64,000 nt of DNA, from contig NZ_JSZE01000006.1 of NCBI RefSeq assembly GCF_000802365.1, forward strand, positions 23,155 through 87,154, given 5' to 3'. The DNA comes from Xanthomonas cannabis pv. cannabis (GTDB lineage: Bacteria; Pseudomonadota; Gammaproteobacteria; Xanthomonadales; Xanthomonadaceae). Under the pieces are notes generated by a model, which worked only from the letters and a program-made list of their open reading frames with translations, was not told the origin of the DNA and made no database searches. Shown here in pieces: positions 55,446 to 63,736 of the stretch. Made by a program: the position numbers and the translations under genes. The stretch's first letter is position 1; every line of letters begins with the position of its first letter.

Positions 55446-56177
55446 CTACTCCTGCCTCACAAATGGAGATGATGGAGGCAATGGAATTTGTGGTATAGGC
55501 TGGACCGGCGCTGGAGGCATTGGAATCATTGGGTAGGCCACAGGTGGTAGAAGAGCTTTCCCAGTGGTTACAAAATTAGCAAGCTCTGCCATACGACGAT
55601 GATGGGCTAAAATTATTGTTGAGCTGACGAGCGGATCTCTAGATGCCTCAATCACCTTTTGAAAACTATCAAAGCCCATAGACTTTGCAACCTCGTTAGA
55701 AAGCGCGTTAAGTTTCTCGGCGTGCTCCAATGCAAGCGCCATGCGACTTACTTTGTATTTTTCGGCATCCTCCTTAATAGCTCGAATAGCGGCCAACAAC
55801 GCCCGCACCCTATTCGCAATCAACGTTGGTACAGATACCACAGCTGCGAGCTGCAAAGCAACTTCAATTGCTGTGGGCACGTTTAAAGCTAAATCCATCC
55901 ACCCTGGAGAGGAGTAACGAAGCTGTGCAACTACTGGCTTAGCCCCTACTGGAGTACGCGAAGACATTAAATTATAAAAATTTACTACCGAGTAACCACC
56001 TCGCCACGGGTAGTTTAGGAGTGCATACTGCACACTCGCCCGATCAGGGGGAGCTTCCCCACCAAAAAAGTAGAGCAGCGAATAGACTTGCTTAAATTTA
56101 TTAGGAAATACATATAGATCTTCCAAATCCCAGCGTCGATTCATTATTACCTTATAAGTAGGCCCGAGTTCACTCAT
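55446..56177 (-). CDS. Unknown partner protein of the Doc-like operon
   Basis: 243 residues, no recognised domain. Residues about 1-100 are mixed polar/aromatic; about 97-125 (NVPTAIEVALQLAAVVSVPT and on) are hydrophobic enough for a membrane segment or buried helix; about 125-205 is a charged, probably coiled helix; the last 35 residues are Pro-rich (PPVAYPMIPMPPAPVQPIPQ). Its start codon overlaps the stop of the upstream Doc-like gene by ATGA, so the two are translationally coupled and probably work together, perhaps as effector and regulator. AT content is clearly higher than in flanking genes. Confidence 0.75.
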   Translation of the reverse strand: MSELGPTYKVIMNRRWDLEDLYVFPNKFKQVYSLLYFFGGEAPPDRASVQYALLNYPWRGGYSVVNFYNLMSSRTPVGAKPVVAQLRYSSPGWMDLALNVPTAIEVALQLAAVVSVPTLIANRVRALLAAIRAIKEDAEKYKVSRMALALEHAEKLNALSNEVAKSMGFDSFQKVIEASRDPLVSSTIILAHHRRMAELANFVTTGKALLPPVAYPMIPMPPAPVQPIPQIPLPPSSPFVRQE

Positions 56178-56974
56178 ATCTTCGCCAACCTCTTTAGTGT
56201 TTGCTTGTATTTCTGAATAAACTGATCTACAGCTATATCATTTCCGTAGAAGTTTGCCGAATCGCACCCGTTATCTCGGTCGAGCTTGCATTTTTCACGG
56301 ATCGACCTAATTATTTTCTTACCAACTGTCGCGCCATCACGAGGATAGGCAATATGATCGACACGCCGACCCCGCCATTCCAATTTCCCAAATATTGGGA
56401 ATGACCTTTTCCATTCATACTTAACAACATCAACAAAATTACCCTTTGGATTTTCTAGCTCCACATTGAATCGACGAAGGATTTTTCGAAGTTCACGATA
56501 AGTTATGACTCGTTCCGCCTTATCTGTGCGACGGGTCCGCGATTTCAACCAACGACTAATTGATGCAACTTCTACATCAGCCGAATCCGCTGTCGCGATT
56601 TTAGGTGCGAAATGGCGTGAAGCTATGCGCAGCATAAGCTTGTAAAGCTCTTCTTGCTTTACCTCACCCTTGACGGTAAAACCATTTTTATCCAGATGAC
56701 ACAAGAGACTTACTAAAGCGCACCTCTTGTTCCCATTATGAAATCCGTGATTTCTGCATACGCCAAAGCAAAGGGTGGCTGCATTATCTAATGAATCTTC
56801 ATACTTTAGCTGTTCGCCAAAGCCTACATGTTGCCGGTCTATTGCCGATTGTAAAAGTCGCCCATCCTCCCTCATCCCTGGCGGAGATAATGGATCGCTC
56901 GTGCTAGAGAAATCCTCGGTGAGAACATCATGTATGTAAACAACCTCTTCAAATGTCAGATGTTTTACCGCCAC
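56174..56974 (-). CDS. Doc/Fic-type protein with HicA-like C-terminal domain
   Basis: 266 residues. The N-terminal Doc domain (about 1-125) contains EEVVYIHDVLTED and the active-site HGFHNGNKR (76-84), a complete HxFx(D/N)(A/G)NKR motif used by Doc kinases and Fic AMP-transferases. Residues about 157-231 (RELRKILRRFNVELENPKGN, then HIAYPRDGATVGKKIIRSIR) resemble the HicA fold, but the catalytic Gly-Ser-His is Gly-Asn-Phe, so an RNase activity is doubtful. The extension of about 140 residues beyond Doc is unusual. No small antitoxin gene precedes it. Coupled to the unknown gene downstream; low-GC island. Confidence 0.75.
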   Translation of the reverse strand: MAVKHLTFEEVVYIHDVLTEDFSSTSDPLSPPGMREDGRLLQSAIDRQHVGFGEQLKYEDSLDNAATLCFGVCRNHGFHNGNKRCALVSLLCHLDKNGFTVKGEVKQEELYKLMLRIASRHFAPKIATADSADVEVASISRWLKSRTRRTDKAERVITYRELRKILRRFNVELENPKGNFVDVVKYEWKRSFPIFGKLEWRGRRVDHIAYPRDGATVGKKIIRSIREKCKLDRDNGCDSANFYGNDIAVDQFIQKYKQTLKRLAKI

Positions 56975-57071
56975 ATGCTCTCCTTGCGTTCATGTTTTTG
57001 GCGCAAGCGGGATTAAACAAAATGCCGCGATTCTTACGCCGAACTAGCGATGAGTAGACGAAGCGCATATC

Positions 57072-57644
57072 TCACGGCAGCCAAACCAGATTCATCAGCT
57101 GCGGATCCGCGGTGACCTTGACCAGCTTGCCGCTAGGGCCGAACTGCACCTGGTACTCGGAGAAGCTGTCGCGCCAGTAGCGCCACAGCGAGGCGTCCAG
57201 ATTCGGGTTCTCGCTGCTGATCGGGTAGCCGACCGCCATCAGCACCTGTTCGCGGGTCATGCCGCCGGTGAGTTTGCCGTCATTGATGGCCTGGCGGATC
57301 TTGGGCGGGAAGCTGGCAAGCTTGAGCTTGGGGTCGGCGGTGACGACATAGCGGGCGGCGAAGGCGGTGTTGTCCAGATCGCGGCTGTAATCGTTGCCGA
57401 TGGACTGCTTTTCGCCGGCGATCTTGAGGTTGACGCGGTTGCGGCCGAAACCGGTGACGCTGACCGGGGTGCCTACGGGAAGCATGCGCTTGCCGTCTTC
57501 GGCGTAGTTGCTGTCGCTGATCCAGCTGCCGTCGGTGCGCAGGTTGCAGCACAAAAAGCCGTCGTACTTGGCGACGTCGGCGGCGCTGGCCAGGTTGGCG
57601 GCGGTGAGCAGGCTCAGGGCCAGCAGGGAAGAACGCAAACGCAT
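57072..57644 (-). CDS. Exported BamE/SmpA-domain-like protein
   Basis: 190 residues with a signal peptide (about 1-22, ANLASA|AD). The C-terminal half KLTGGMTREQVLMAVGYPIS and WRYWRDSFSEYQVQFGPSGK follows the SmpA/OmlA (BamE) pattern G-M-T-x-x-Q-V. The N-terminal half (CCNLRTDGSWISDSNY) may be SH3-like. There is no lipobox Cys at the signal end, so it is periplasmic rather than a typical BamE lipoprotein. ATG at 57644; longer frame upstream is a shadow of the YdcH gene region. Confidence 0.8.
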   Translation of the reverse strand: MRLRSSLLALSLLTAANLASAADVAKYDGFLCCNLRTDGSWISDSNYAEDGKRMLPVGTPVSVTGFGRNRVNLKIAGEKQSIGNDYSRDLDNTAFAARYVVTADPKLKLASFPPKIRQAINDGKLTGGMTREQVLMAVGYPISSENPNLDASLWRYWRDSFSEYQVQFGPSGKLVKVTADPQLMNLVWLP

Positions 57645-57799
57645 CGTAAAGACTCCTTTCTCGACGGCCATGGCCGCGCGGCAATGATGGAATGAGGTGC
57701 GCCGCCGTTTCCCCGAGGGCGCGCGGGCATTGTCGCAGCCTGCGGGCGCTTGGCAAGCGCGGGTGACGCGCGTCGCCGCAGGTTGTGTATGCTCGGGGC

Positions 57800-58003
57800 G
57801 TGGACACCCTCTTACCCGCCGAGATCGTCGAGCAGATCGCCGAGTTGCGACGCGCCCACCGCGCGTTGGACGAGGAGATCCAGCGCATGCCTGCAAATCT
57901 GGAAGACGAGCTGCAGATGAAGCGGTTGAAGAAGCGCAAGCTGCAGATCAAGGACTGCATCATCCGGCTGGAAATGGAGCTGGTGCCCGACGAGCCGGCA
58001 TAA
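57800..58003 (+). CDS. YdcH-family small coiled-coil protein (DUF465)
   Basis: 67 residues from GTG at 57800 (or 72 from GTG at 57785). IAELRRAHRALDEEIQRMPA ... LKKRKLQIKDCIIRLEME matches the DUF465/YdcH pattern (L-x-x-x-H-x-x-L-D-x-x-I, L-K-K-x-K-L-x-x-K-D-x-I). Function unknown. Opposite to and divergent from the BamE-like gene. Confidence 0.85.
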   Translation: MDTLLPAEIVEQIAELRRAHRALDEEIQRMPANLEDELQMKRLKKRKLQIKDCIIRLEMELVPDEPA

Positions 58004-58798
58004 GGCCGCCTTGCGCTTGGGTCTGGTTGCTTGCATGCGTGCGCTTGGCGGAGTGACCGCCTGACCCCGTGTGGGACACTCGACTGAACTGCGGTATGCA
58101 GGCGTACGCCGCCGGCAGCGTAACGGCATGGACCCAAAGCGGGGGCTGCATGGCGGCTGTGGCGGGCTGGTTGGCGCCTGGCAGGTTGGTTGGCGATGAT
58201 GCGCGACGTGCGTCTGCTTGGGCGACGCCGCGTTTCCCCCATCCGCCCTTCGGGCACCTTCCCCCGCAAGCGGGAGAAGGGAGGACCATTGGACTACGTG
58301 AGCGGCTGCTCGGCCGGCGCGCAACCGGATCTTGCCGCCGCGCCTTGGTTGGTGCCTGGCGATGCACGGCGCGCGTCTGTTTGGGCGACGCCGCGTTTCC
58401 CCATCCGCGCTTCGGGCACCTTCCCCCGCAGGCGGGAGAAGGGAGGATCATTGGACTACGTGAGCGGCTGCTCGGCCGGCGCGCAACCGGATCTTGCCGC
58501 CGCGCCTTGGTTGGCGCCTGGCGATGCACGACGTGCGTCTGTGTGGGCGACGCCGCGTTTCCCCCATCCGCCCTTCGGGCACCTTCCCCCGCAGGCGGGA
58601 GAAGGGAGGACTATTGGACTACCGTGTGCGGCTGCTCGGCCGGCGCGCAACAGGATCTTGCCGCCGCGCCTTGGTTGGCGCCTGGCGATGCACGACGTGC
58701 GTCTGTGTGGGCGACGCCGCGTTCCCCCATCCGCCCTTCGGGCCCCTTCCCCCACAGGCGGGAGAAGGGAGGACCATTGGACTACCGTGTGCGGCTGC
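58004..58798. other. Repeat-filled region between YdcH gene and quinone oxidoreductase
   Basis: 795 bp. The first 180 bp have no recognisable feature; the rest is a four-fold tandem duplication described separately. Frames of up to 568 codons crossing it only translate the repeats and are not genes. Confidence 0.8.
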
Positions 58799-58840
58799 TC
58801 AGCCGGCGCGCAACAGGATCTTGCCGCCGCGCCCCGGCTC
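58187..58840. repeat. 162-164 bp tandem repeat, four copies, duplicating a gene tail
   Basis: The landmark CGGCTGCTCGGCCGGCGCG starts at 58303, 58465, 58629 and 58792 (last copy CTCAGCC), giving periods of 162, 164 and 163 bp. Each unit holds a copy of the palindromic module CATCCGCCCTTCGGGC...GGGAGAAGGGAGG and of the 3' end of the following oxidoreductase gene (encoding its GGKILLRAG tail). Copies differ by a few substitutions, so the expansion is not brand new. Confidence 0.9.
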
Positions 58841-59779
58841 GGCGCTGGCGGCCGCCGCCTTGGCCGCATCAGCCAGGTCGAACACGGCCTCCACCGGCAG
58901 TGCCAGCGTACCGTCGACAGCGGCCTTGAGCAGTTCGCCGATCATGCGGCGCTTGTCCTCGGGTTTGGTGGCCTGCATGACCTTGCTGCCCCAGAAGCCG
59001 CGGACCGTGGCCTGCTTGAAGATGACATCGCCGCTGGAAATCTGCAGCGGTTCGCCGGTCATCGAGCCGAAGGAAATCAGCTCGCCGCCTTCGGCCAGCA
59101 GGCCCATCAGCTCGCCTGCCGCCTGGCCGGCGACCGAGTCGATGGCGCGCACGATGGGCGCGTCGCCGGCCAGCGCGCGAACGGTGTCTTGCCAACCGTC
59201 CTGCGCAGTCGATACCGCGTTCCCGATGCCCAGCGCCTTCAGCTCGTCCACGCCGGCATCGCGACGCACCAGATTGATCACGTTGATGCCGCGCGCCGCA
59301 GCGAGCATGGCGACCGTCTTGCCGACCGCGCCGTTGGCGGTGTTCTGCACGATCCAGTCGCCTTTTTCGACCTGCAAAAACTCGATCAACATCAACGCGC
59401 TCAGCGGCATGGCGATCAGCTGGCTACCACGGTCGTCGTCAAGTGCGTCGGGCAGCGGGACAACGCCGCTTGCATCGGCCAGAAAGAACTCCGCCCAGCT
59501 TTCGTGCACGCCGGCCGCGACCACGCGCTGGCCAACCTGCAGGCCGTCGACGCCTTCGCCGAGTGCGTCGACCACGCCGGCCGCTTCGCTGCCGCCGATC
59601 GCCGGGAGTTCGGGCTTGTAGCCGTAGTTGCCGCGCACCGTCCACAGGTCGTGATTGTGGATCGGCGAACGCCGCATGGCGATGCGGACCTGGCCCTTGC
59701 CGGGCTGCGGTGTGGGGCGTTCTGCGAGTTCAAGCACCTTGGCCGGGTCGCCGAACTGGGTGTGGATGGCTGCGCGCAT
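58799..59779 (-). CDS. Zinc-less medium-chain dehydrogenase/quinone oxidoreductase
   Basis: 326-residue NADPH-dependent reductase of the medium-chain dehydrogenase superfamily, quinone oxidoreductase or enoyl reductase branch. N-terminal GroES-like part (about 1-120: PTPQPGKGQVRIAMRRSPIH, GGSEAAGVVDALGEGVDGLQ) and nucleotide-binding part (about 120-290; NTANGAVGKTVAMLAAARGI in place of the classical AxxGxxG). No zinc Cys cluster. Substrate unknown. Its last codons have been copied three extra times downstream by tandem duplication. Confidence 0.88.
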   Translation of the reverse strand: MRAAIHTQFGDPAKVLELAERPTPQPGKGQVRIAMRRSPIHNHDLWTVRGNYGYKPELPAIGGSEAAGVVDALGEGVDGLQVGQRVVAAGVHESWAEFFLADASGVVPLPDALDDDRGSQLIAMPLSALMLIEFLQVEKGDWIVQNTANGAVGKTVAMLAAARGINVINLVRRDAGVDELKALGIGNAVSTAQDGWQDTVRALAGDAPIVRAIDSVAGQAAGELMGLLAEGGELISFGSMTGEPLQISSGDVIFKQATVRGFWGSKVMQATKPEDKRRMIGELLKAAVDGTLALPVEAVFDLADAAKAAAASAEPGRGGKILLRAG

Positions 59780-60086
59780 GAAAGTCTCCTGCCGGGCACG
59801 CCCATCAGTGCAACGCGCCCGATCGCTATGAAAGGTAGCCCGATGCTAGCGGCACGGCTGCAAGAGGGGGATGAAGCGGGCAGAACTGTTGTGTGAAGTT
59901 GGTGAGACTTGTGCAGCGCGCCGGCGGTGGATCTGGTTGAGGGCGGAACTGGGGCATTTGTATGCTGACCGGCCCTCATCTGCCCTTTGGGCACCTTCTC
60001 CCGGAGGGAGAGGGGAGCGTCGTCGGCGTCGGACAGCGCCGCTTTGCTCCGCCGCTGCCCTGCTGCCGCCCCGCTGCAACGCCGCG
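59780..60086. other. Spacer between plsB and the oxidoreductase
   Basis: 307 bp; contains one further copy of the palindromic module (59969-60019, CATCTGCCCTTTGGGCACC then TTCTCCCGGAGGGAGAGG) and no gene. Confidence 0.65.
59969..60019. repeat. Short palindromic repeat near the plsB stop
   Basis: Same module family as at 2.5, 17.2, 17.6 and 58.2-58.8 kb, with the TTCTCCCGGAGGGAGAG hairpin. Confidence 0.65.
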
Positions 60087-62756
60087 TTACTCAGCCGGTG
60101 GCAGCACCACATCCGGCTTGACCGCTTCAGGGCTCACCCGCTCGATGGTGTGGCGCAGCTCGCGGCCCAGGATGAACTTGGCGTCCTTGGCCCAGGCATC
60201 CAGGCGCTCGTCGAACACCAGCTTGCTGTTGTCGTCCGGCCACACCAGACGCAGCTCGCGCAGTTTCTGGATGAAGCTGCGGAACAGGGTCTTGTCGAAG
60301 AATTCCGGCGCGGCCGGGGCGTACAACAGGCTCAGGCGTTGCGCGGCCTGTTGGCACAGGCTTTCCAGTTCGCCGGCACCGAGCACGCCGGGGCCGTTCT
60401 TCACCAGCACCGAGATGGCGATGTAATAGCGCTCGAAGGCCTGTTGCAGCGAATGACCGATCGCACGCAGACGGAATACTTCATCGGTCTGCCCGGTGTT
60501 GCGCGCCAGGATGCCGCCGTCGTCGTCGGTGACATTGAGCAGCAGGCCTTCGCGCACGAACATGTCGATGGTCTGTTCGATGCGTTCGGCAAAGCGGTCT
60601 TCGCTCCACGGCAGGAACAGCTCCGCCTGCAGGAACGGATACACCGTGCGCCCCAACCGCAACAGACCGGCGCGGCTCATGCGGCGGTTGTTCTGGAAGC
60701 AGCACGCCACCCACGAGGAGGCGGTAAACAGGTGCAACACGTTGTTGCGGAAGTAGCTCAGCAACACCGCAGTGTCGCCGCTGACGCTCAGCACGTCGCC
60801 CAGCGGATGCGACACGCGCGTGAGCACGTTGATCTCTTCGGCGTGAGTGATGATGCGCGCCGGGGTGTGCGGGGTGACGGTGACGCGGTCCGAATACGGC
60901 ATTTCCGCCAGCAGCTTCTTGCACAACTCGATCTGTGCGATCAGGTCGGCCTCGCCCATCGCGTGCTTGGGCGTGGACAGCAGCGCCAGCGCCAGCAGGT
61001 TGATCGGGTTGACGTCGGCGGCGCAGTTGATGCGGGTCTGGATCTGGGTGGACAGCGTGTCCACCGCCGGTGCCAGCCAAGTGGGTTTTTCGTCTTCCGG
61101 CAGCGGCTGGCCGTCCCAATCGGGCGCGTGCTTGGCCAGCACGTCGTTGAGCGCAATCGGCTCGCCGAAGTTCACCACCACCTGGCCGTAGTTCTGCTTG
61201 AGCACCTTGGGAATCGACCACAGCAGGCCCCAGATGGATTCCTTCTCCTTGGGCCGGCCGGTGAGTTCGTCGAGGTAGCTGTTGCCTTCCATCAGCTTCT
61301 CGTAGCCGATATACACCGGCTGGAACAGCACCGGCTTACGCGGCTGGCGCAGATAGGCGCGCAGGGTCATGGCGATCATGCCGCCCTTGGGCTGCAGCAA
61401 CCGCCCGGTGCGCGAACGCCCGCCTTCGACGAAGTATTCGATCGAATAGCCGCCGGCCACCAGCTGCGCGACGTATTCGCTGAGCACTGCCGAATACAGC
61501 GCGTTGCCCTTGATCGAGCGGCGGATGAAGAACGCGCCGCCCTTGCGCAGCAGCGTGCCCACCACCGGCAGGTTGAGGTTGATGCCGGCCACGATGTGCG
61601 GCGGCACGATGCCGCGTTCGTACAGCAGGTAGCTCAGCAGCAGGTAATCCATGTGGCTGCGGTGGCTGGGCACGTAGACCACTTCATGCCCGGGCGCGGC
61701 CTGCTTGAGCTTGTCCAGGTGATGCACCAGCACGCCGGCGTAGATGCGGTTCCACACATGGGTCAGCAGGAAGCTGGCCGAACGCACCACCGGGCTGGAA
61801 TAGTCGGCGGCGATTTCCCAGGCATAGGCATGCGCCTTGCGCCAGGCATCGACCGGCTTGGAGTTGTCGCGCTTGGCCTGGGTGGCGATGGCCTCGCGCA
61901 CCGAGTCGGCGGCCAGCACCTGGTCCACCAGCAGGCGGCGGGTGGACAGGTCCGGCCCGATCACCGCCTCGCGGATGCGCCGGAAGTGCGTGCGCAGCAC
62001 GCGCTGCAACTTGCGCAAGGTGCGCTCGGGCGGCAGCCCTTCGGCCATGGTCTGGCGCAGCGAGATCGGCGGGGCGAAGCGCACGATGGTGGTACGGCCG
62101 TTGAGCAGCACCGACAGCAGGCGGCGGAAGCGGCCGACCAGCGCCCAGTTTTCCGAGAACAGCACCGCGAACCAGCCGCTCTGCTTGTCCGGCGCGCGGC
62201 CGACGAAGATCGACACCGGCACCAGGTGCACGTCCAGGTCGGCGCGCACGCGGTGGGCCTGCAGCAGCTTGGCCAGCGAGTCGGAATGGGTCTTGCCGCC
62301 GCGCTGCTCGGGAATCAGCGAGTTGCTGCTGCTCCGGCGCGACAGGGCCAGATACGCACGCTTGCGCTCCAGCGGGTCGCCCGGCAGCGGCACCAGTGGC
62401 GACGGCAGGCCGACTTCACGGCAGGCCTTGTCCAGGATCAGCGCGTTGGACAGGCCGTAGTCTTCCAGCACGTACACCACCGGGCGGCCATCGTCGTAGC
62501 GGCCGGGTTGATCCGGCTCGATGGTCAGGCTCAGCCAGGGGTCGGCCAGGCGGCCGAGCAGGCGCGCCCACCACGGGCGCTTGGCGCTACGGGCAGCAGC
62601 GGCAACGCCGGGCGCGATCGCCGGCGCGACCTCCGCAGGCAGCGGCGCGGCAACCGGCAACGCCGCCGCCTGGGCAGCGGGGTCTGCGGCAGCGTTGGAG
62701 GGAGCGGGCTGGCCGTCAGGAAACGGCAGGGGATTCTGTTCTGGCATCACGGGCAT
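60087..62756 (-). CDS. plsB: Glycerol-3-phosphate 1-O-acyltransferase
   Basis: Inner-membrane enzyme that acylates sn-glycerol-3-phosphate, first step of phospholipid synthesis. 889 residues. Acyltransferase motifs in order: VPSHRSHMDYLLLSYLLYER (HX4D, His about 365 to Asp 370), GGAFFIRRS, EYFVEGGRSRTGR, and FQPVYIGYEKL. The first 70 residues are Ala/Pro-rich. The ATG at 62756 overlaps the stop of the upstream lipoprotein gene (TAATG); a second ATG three codons on (62747) is also possible. The open frame further upstream is a shadow. Confidence 0.95.
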   Translation of the reverse strand: MPVMPEQNPLPFPDGQPAPSNAAADPAAQAAALPVAAPLPAEVAPAIAPGVAAAARSAKRPWWARLLGRLADPWLSLTIEPDQPGRYDDGRPVVYVLEDYGLSNALILDKACREVGLPSPLVPLPGDPLERKRAYLALSRRSSSNSLIPEQRGGKTHSDSLAKLLQAHRVRADLDVHLVPVSIFVGRAPDKQSGWFAVLFSENWALVGRFRRLLSVLLNGRTTIVRFAPPISLRQTMAEGLPPERTLRKLQRVLRTHFRRIREAVIGPDLSTRRLLVDQVLAADSVREAIATQAKRDNSKPVDAWRKAHAYAWEIAADYSSPVVRSASFLLTHVWNRIYAGVLVHHLDKLKQAAPGHEVVYVPSHRSHMDYLLLSYLLYERGIVPPHIVAGINLNLPVVGTLLRKGGAFFIRRSIKGNALYSAVLSEYVAQLVAGGYSIEYFVEGGRSRTGRLLQPKGGMIAMTLRAYLRQPRKPVLFQPVYIGYEKLMEGNSYLDELTGRPKEKESIWGLLWSIPKVLKQNYGQVVVNFGEPIALNDVLAKHAPDWDGQPLPEDEKPTWLAPAVDTLSTQIQTRINCAADVNPINLLALALLSTPKHAMGEADLIAQIELCKKLLAEMPYSDRVTVTPHTPARIITHAEEINVLTRVSHPLGDVLSVSGDTAVLLSYFRNNVLHLFTASSWVACCFQNNRRMSRAGLLRLGRTVYPFLQAELFLPWSEDRFAERIEQTIDMFVREGLLLNVTDDDGGILARNTGQTDEVFRLRAIGHSLQQAFERYYIAISVLVKNGPGVLGAGELESLCQQAAQRLSLLYAPAAPEFFDKTLFRSFIQKLRELRLVWPDDNSKLVFDERLDAWAKDAKFILGRELRHTIERVSPEAVKPDVVLPPAE

Positions 62757-63736
62757 TATCGCCCAGCCGGGCGTTGCCCGGTGTCGGCGGGCGTGGCGGG
62801 CGGGACCGCCGGGGTATCGGACGCCGGCGCGGCGCCCGGCAAGGCCGGTGCCGGTGTCGGCGCGGCACTGAGTAGGGCCTGCACCTCGTCCTGGGTCTGC
62901 TGCTGGTACCAATGGCCATCGCGCTTGATCAGCGCAACGCTCAGATCGATGTCGTGGGCGGCCAGCGGATAGCGCAGCCGGACCTGGGCGGTGTCGGCGT
63001 CCTGCTTGATCAAGCCGGTGCGCAGTGCGTCCAGGCTGCTGTCGATCGACAGGCCGTAACGCTCCAGCACCTTCTTGCAGCTTTCCCAAAACGGCCCGAG
63101 CCGGCGCAGGCTTTCTTCCATGCCCAGCTGCTGCAGGTCGGCGTCGGAGGTAATGCCGGTGGCACGCGCGGCGGTCACCAGATCGGCGATGCTGGCCTTG
63201 GCACGCGGGCGGTCGGCCAGCGGCGCGGTGGCGGCCCAGGCGCTGAGCGCATCGACCAGCTGCACATAGTGGGCACGCTGCTCGGGCTGGTAGTCGTTGC
63301 GACTGCGCAGGTACTGCACCCCGAACTGGCCCAGCGATTGCGCGGCCTGGGCAATGCCCCGCGACTGCCCGGCCAGCTGCGCATCGAAGGCCTGCTGCAG
63401 GCGGCGCTCGGCATCCGGGGCCGACAGCGACCCCAGCAAGGCGCCCACCTCGTTGGGCAGCGGCAGCTCGGTCAACGGCCACCGGCTGGCACCGCTGCGC
63501 CAGGCCGCTTCCAGTTGCGTGTACTGCGTGGGGGTAACCCGGATGCGCGCATAGGCAACCAGGTCGTTACGCCGCAGCGGCACGGTCATCGACTGCATCG
63601 CGGCGGCCGGCTCGGCCTTGGCGCCGGGCAACGGCGCGGCGGTGTCGGTGCGCTGGCAGCCGGCCACGCACAGCGCCGCCAACAGCCCCCACGCGATGAA
63701 CTGGAACCGGCCGGCGCGGACGGTAGATGGCGACAT
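62756..63736 (-). CDS. Lipoprotein of unknown function coupled to plsB
   Basis: 326 residues. Signal with lipobox LLAALCVAGC (Cys about 27) predicts an envelope lipoprotein. The body (about 50-290) is helical and Ala/Leu/Gln-rich with regular charged residues, the end Pro/Ala-rich. No domain recognised. Start ATG at 63736; a GTG two codons upstream (63742) is possible. Its stop overlaps the plsB start, so they are co-translated; whether the protein assists phospholipid synthesis is speculation. Confidence 0.8.
   Translation of the reverse strand: MSPSTVRAGRFQFIAWGLLAALCVAGCQRTDTAAPLPGAKAEPAAAMQSMTVPLRRNDLVAYARIRVTPTQYTQLEAAWRSGASRWPLTELPLPNEVGALLGSLSAPDAERRLQQAFDAQLAGQSRGIAQAAQSLGQFGVQYLRSRNDYQPEQRAHYVQLVDALSAWAATAPLADRPRAKASIADLVTAARATGITSDADLQQLGMEESLRRLGPFWESCKKVLERYGLSIDSSLDALRTGLIKQDADTAQVRLRYPLAAHDIDLSVALIKRDGHWYQQQTQDEVQALLSAAPTPAPALPGAAPASDTPAVPPATPADTGQRPAGR

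Noticed and set aside
55274..55498. A 74-codon plus-strand frame after the hypothetical gene
   Set aside because: It needs a TTG start inside the preceding gene, has no ribosome-binding site, and overlaps the 3' end of the opposing gene.
58190..59896. A 568-codon plus-strand frame over the tandem repeats
   Set aside because: It merely translates the 162-bp repeats and then the antisense of the oxidoreductase gene.
59871..62972. A 1033-codon open frame on the plus strand opposite plsB
   Set aside because: Its His/Gln/Arg-rich translation has no family resemblance, and plsB on the other strand shows complete motifs. Long antisense frames are expected in GC-rich DNA.
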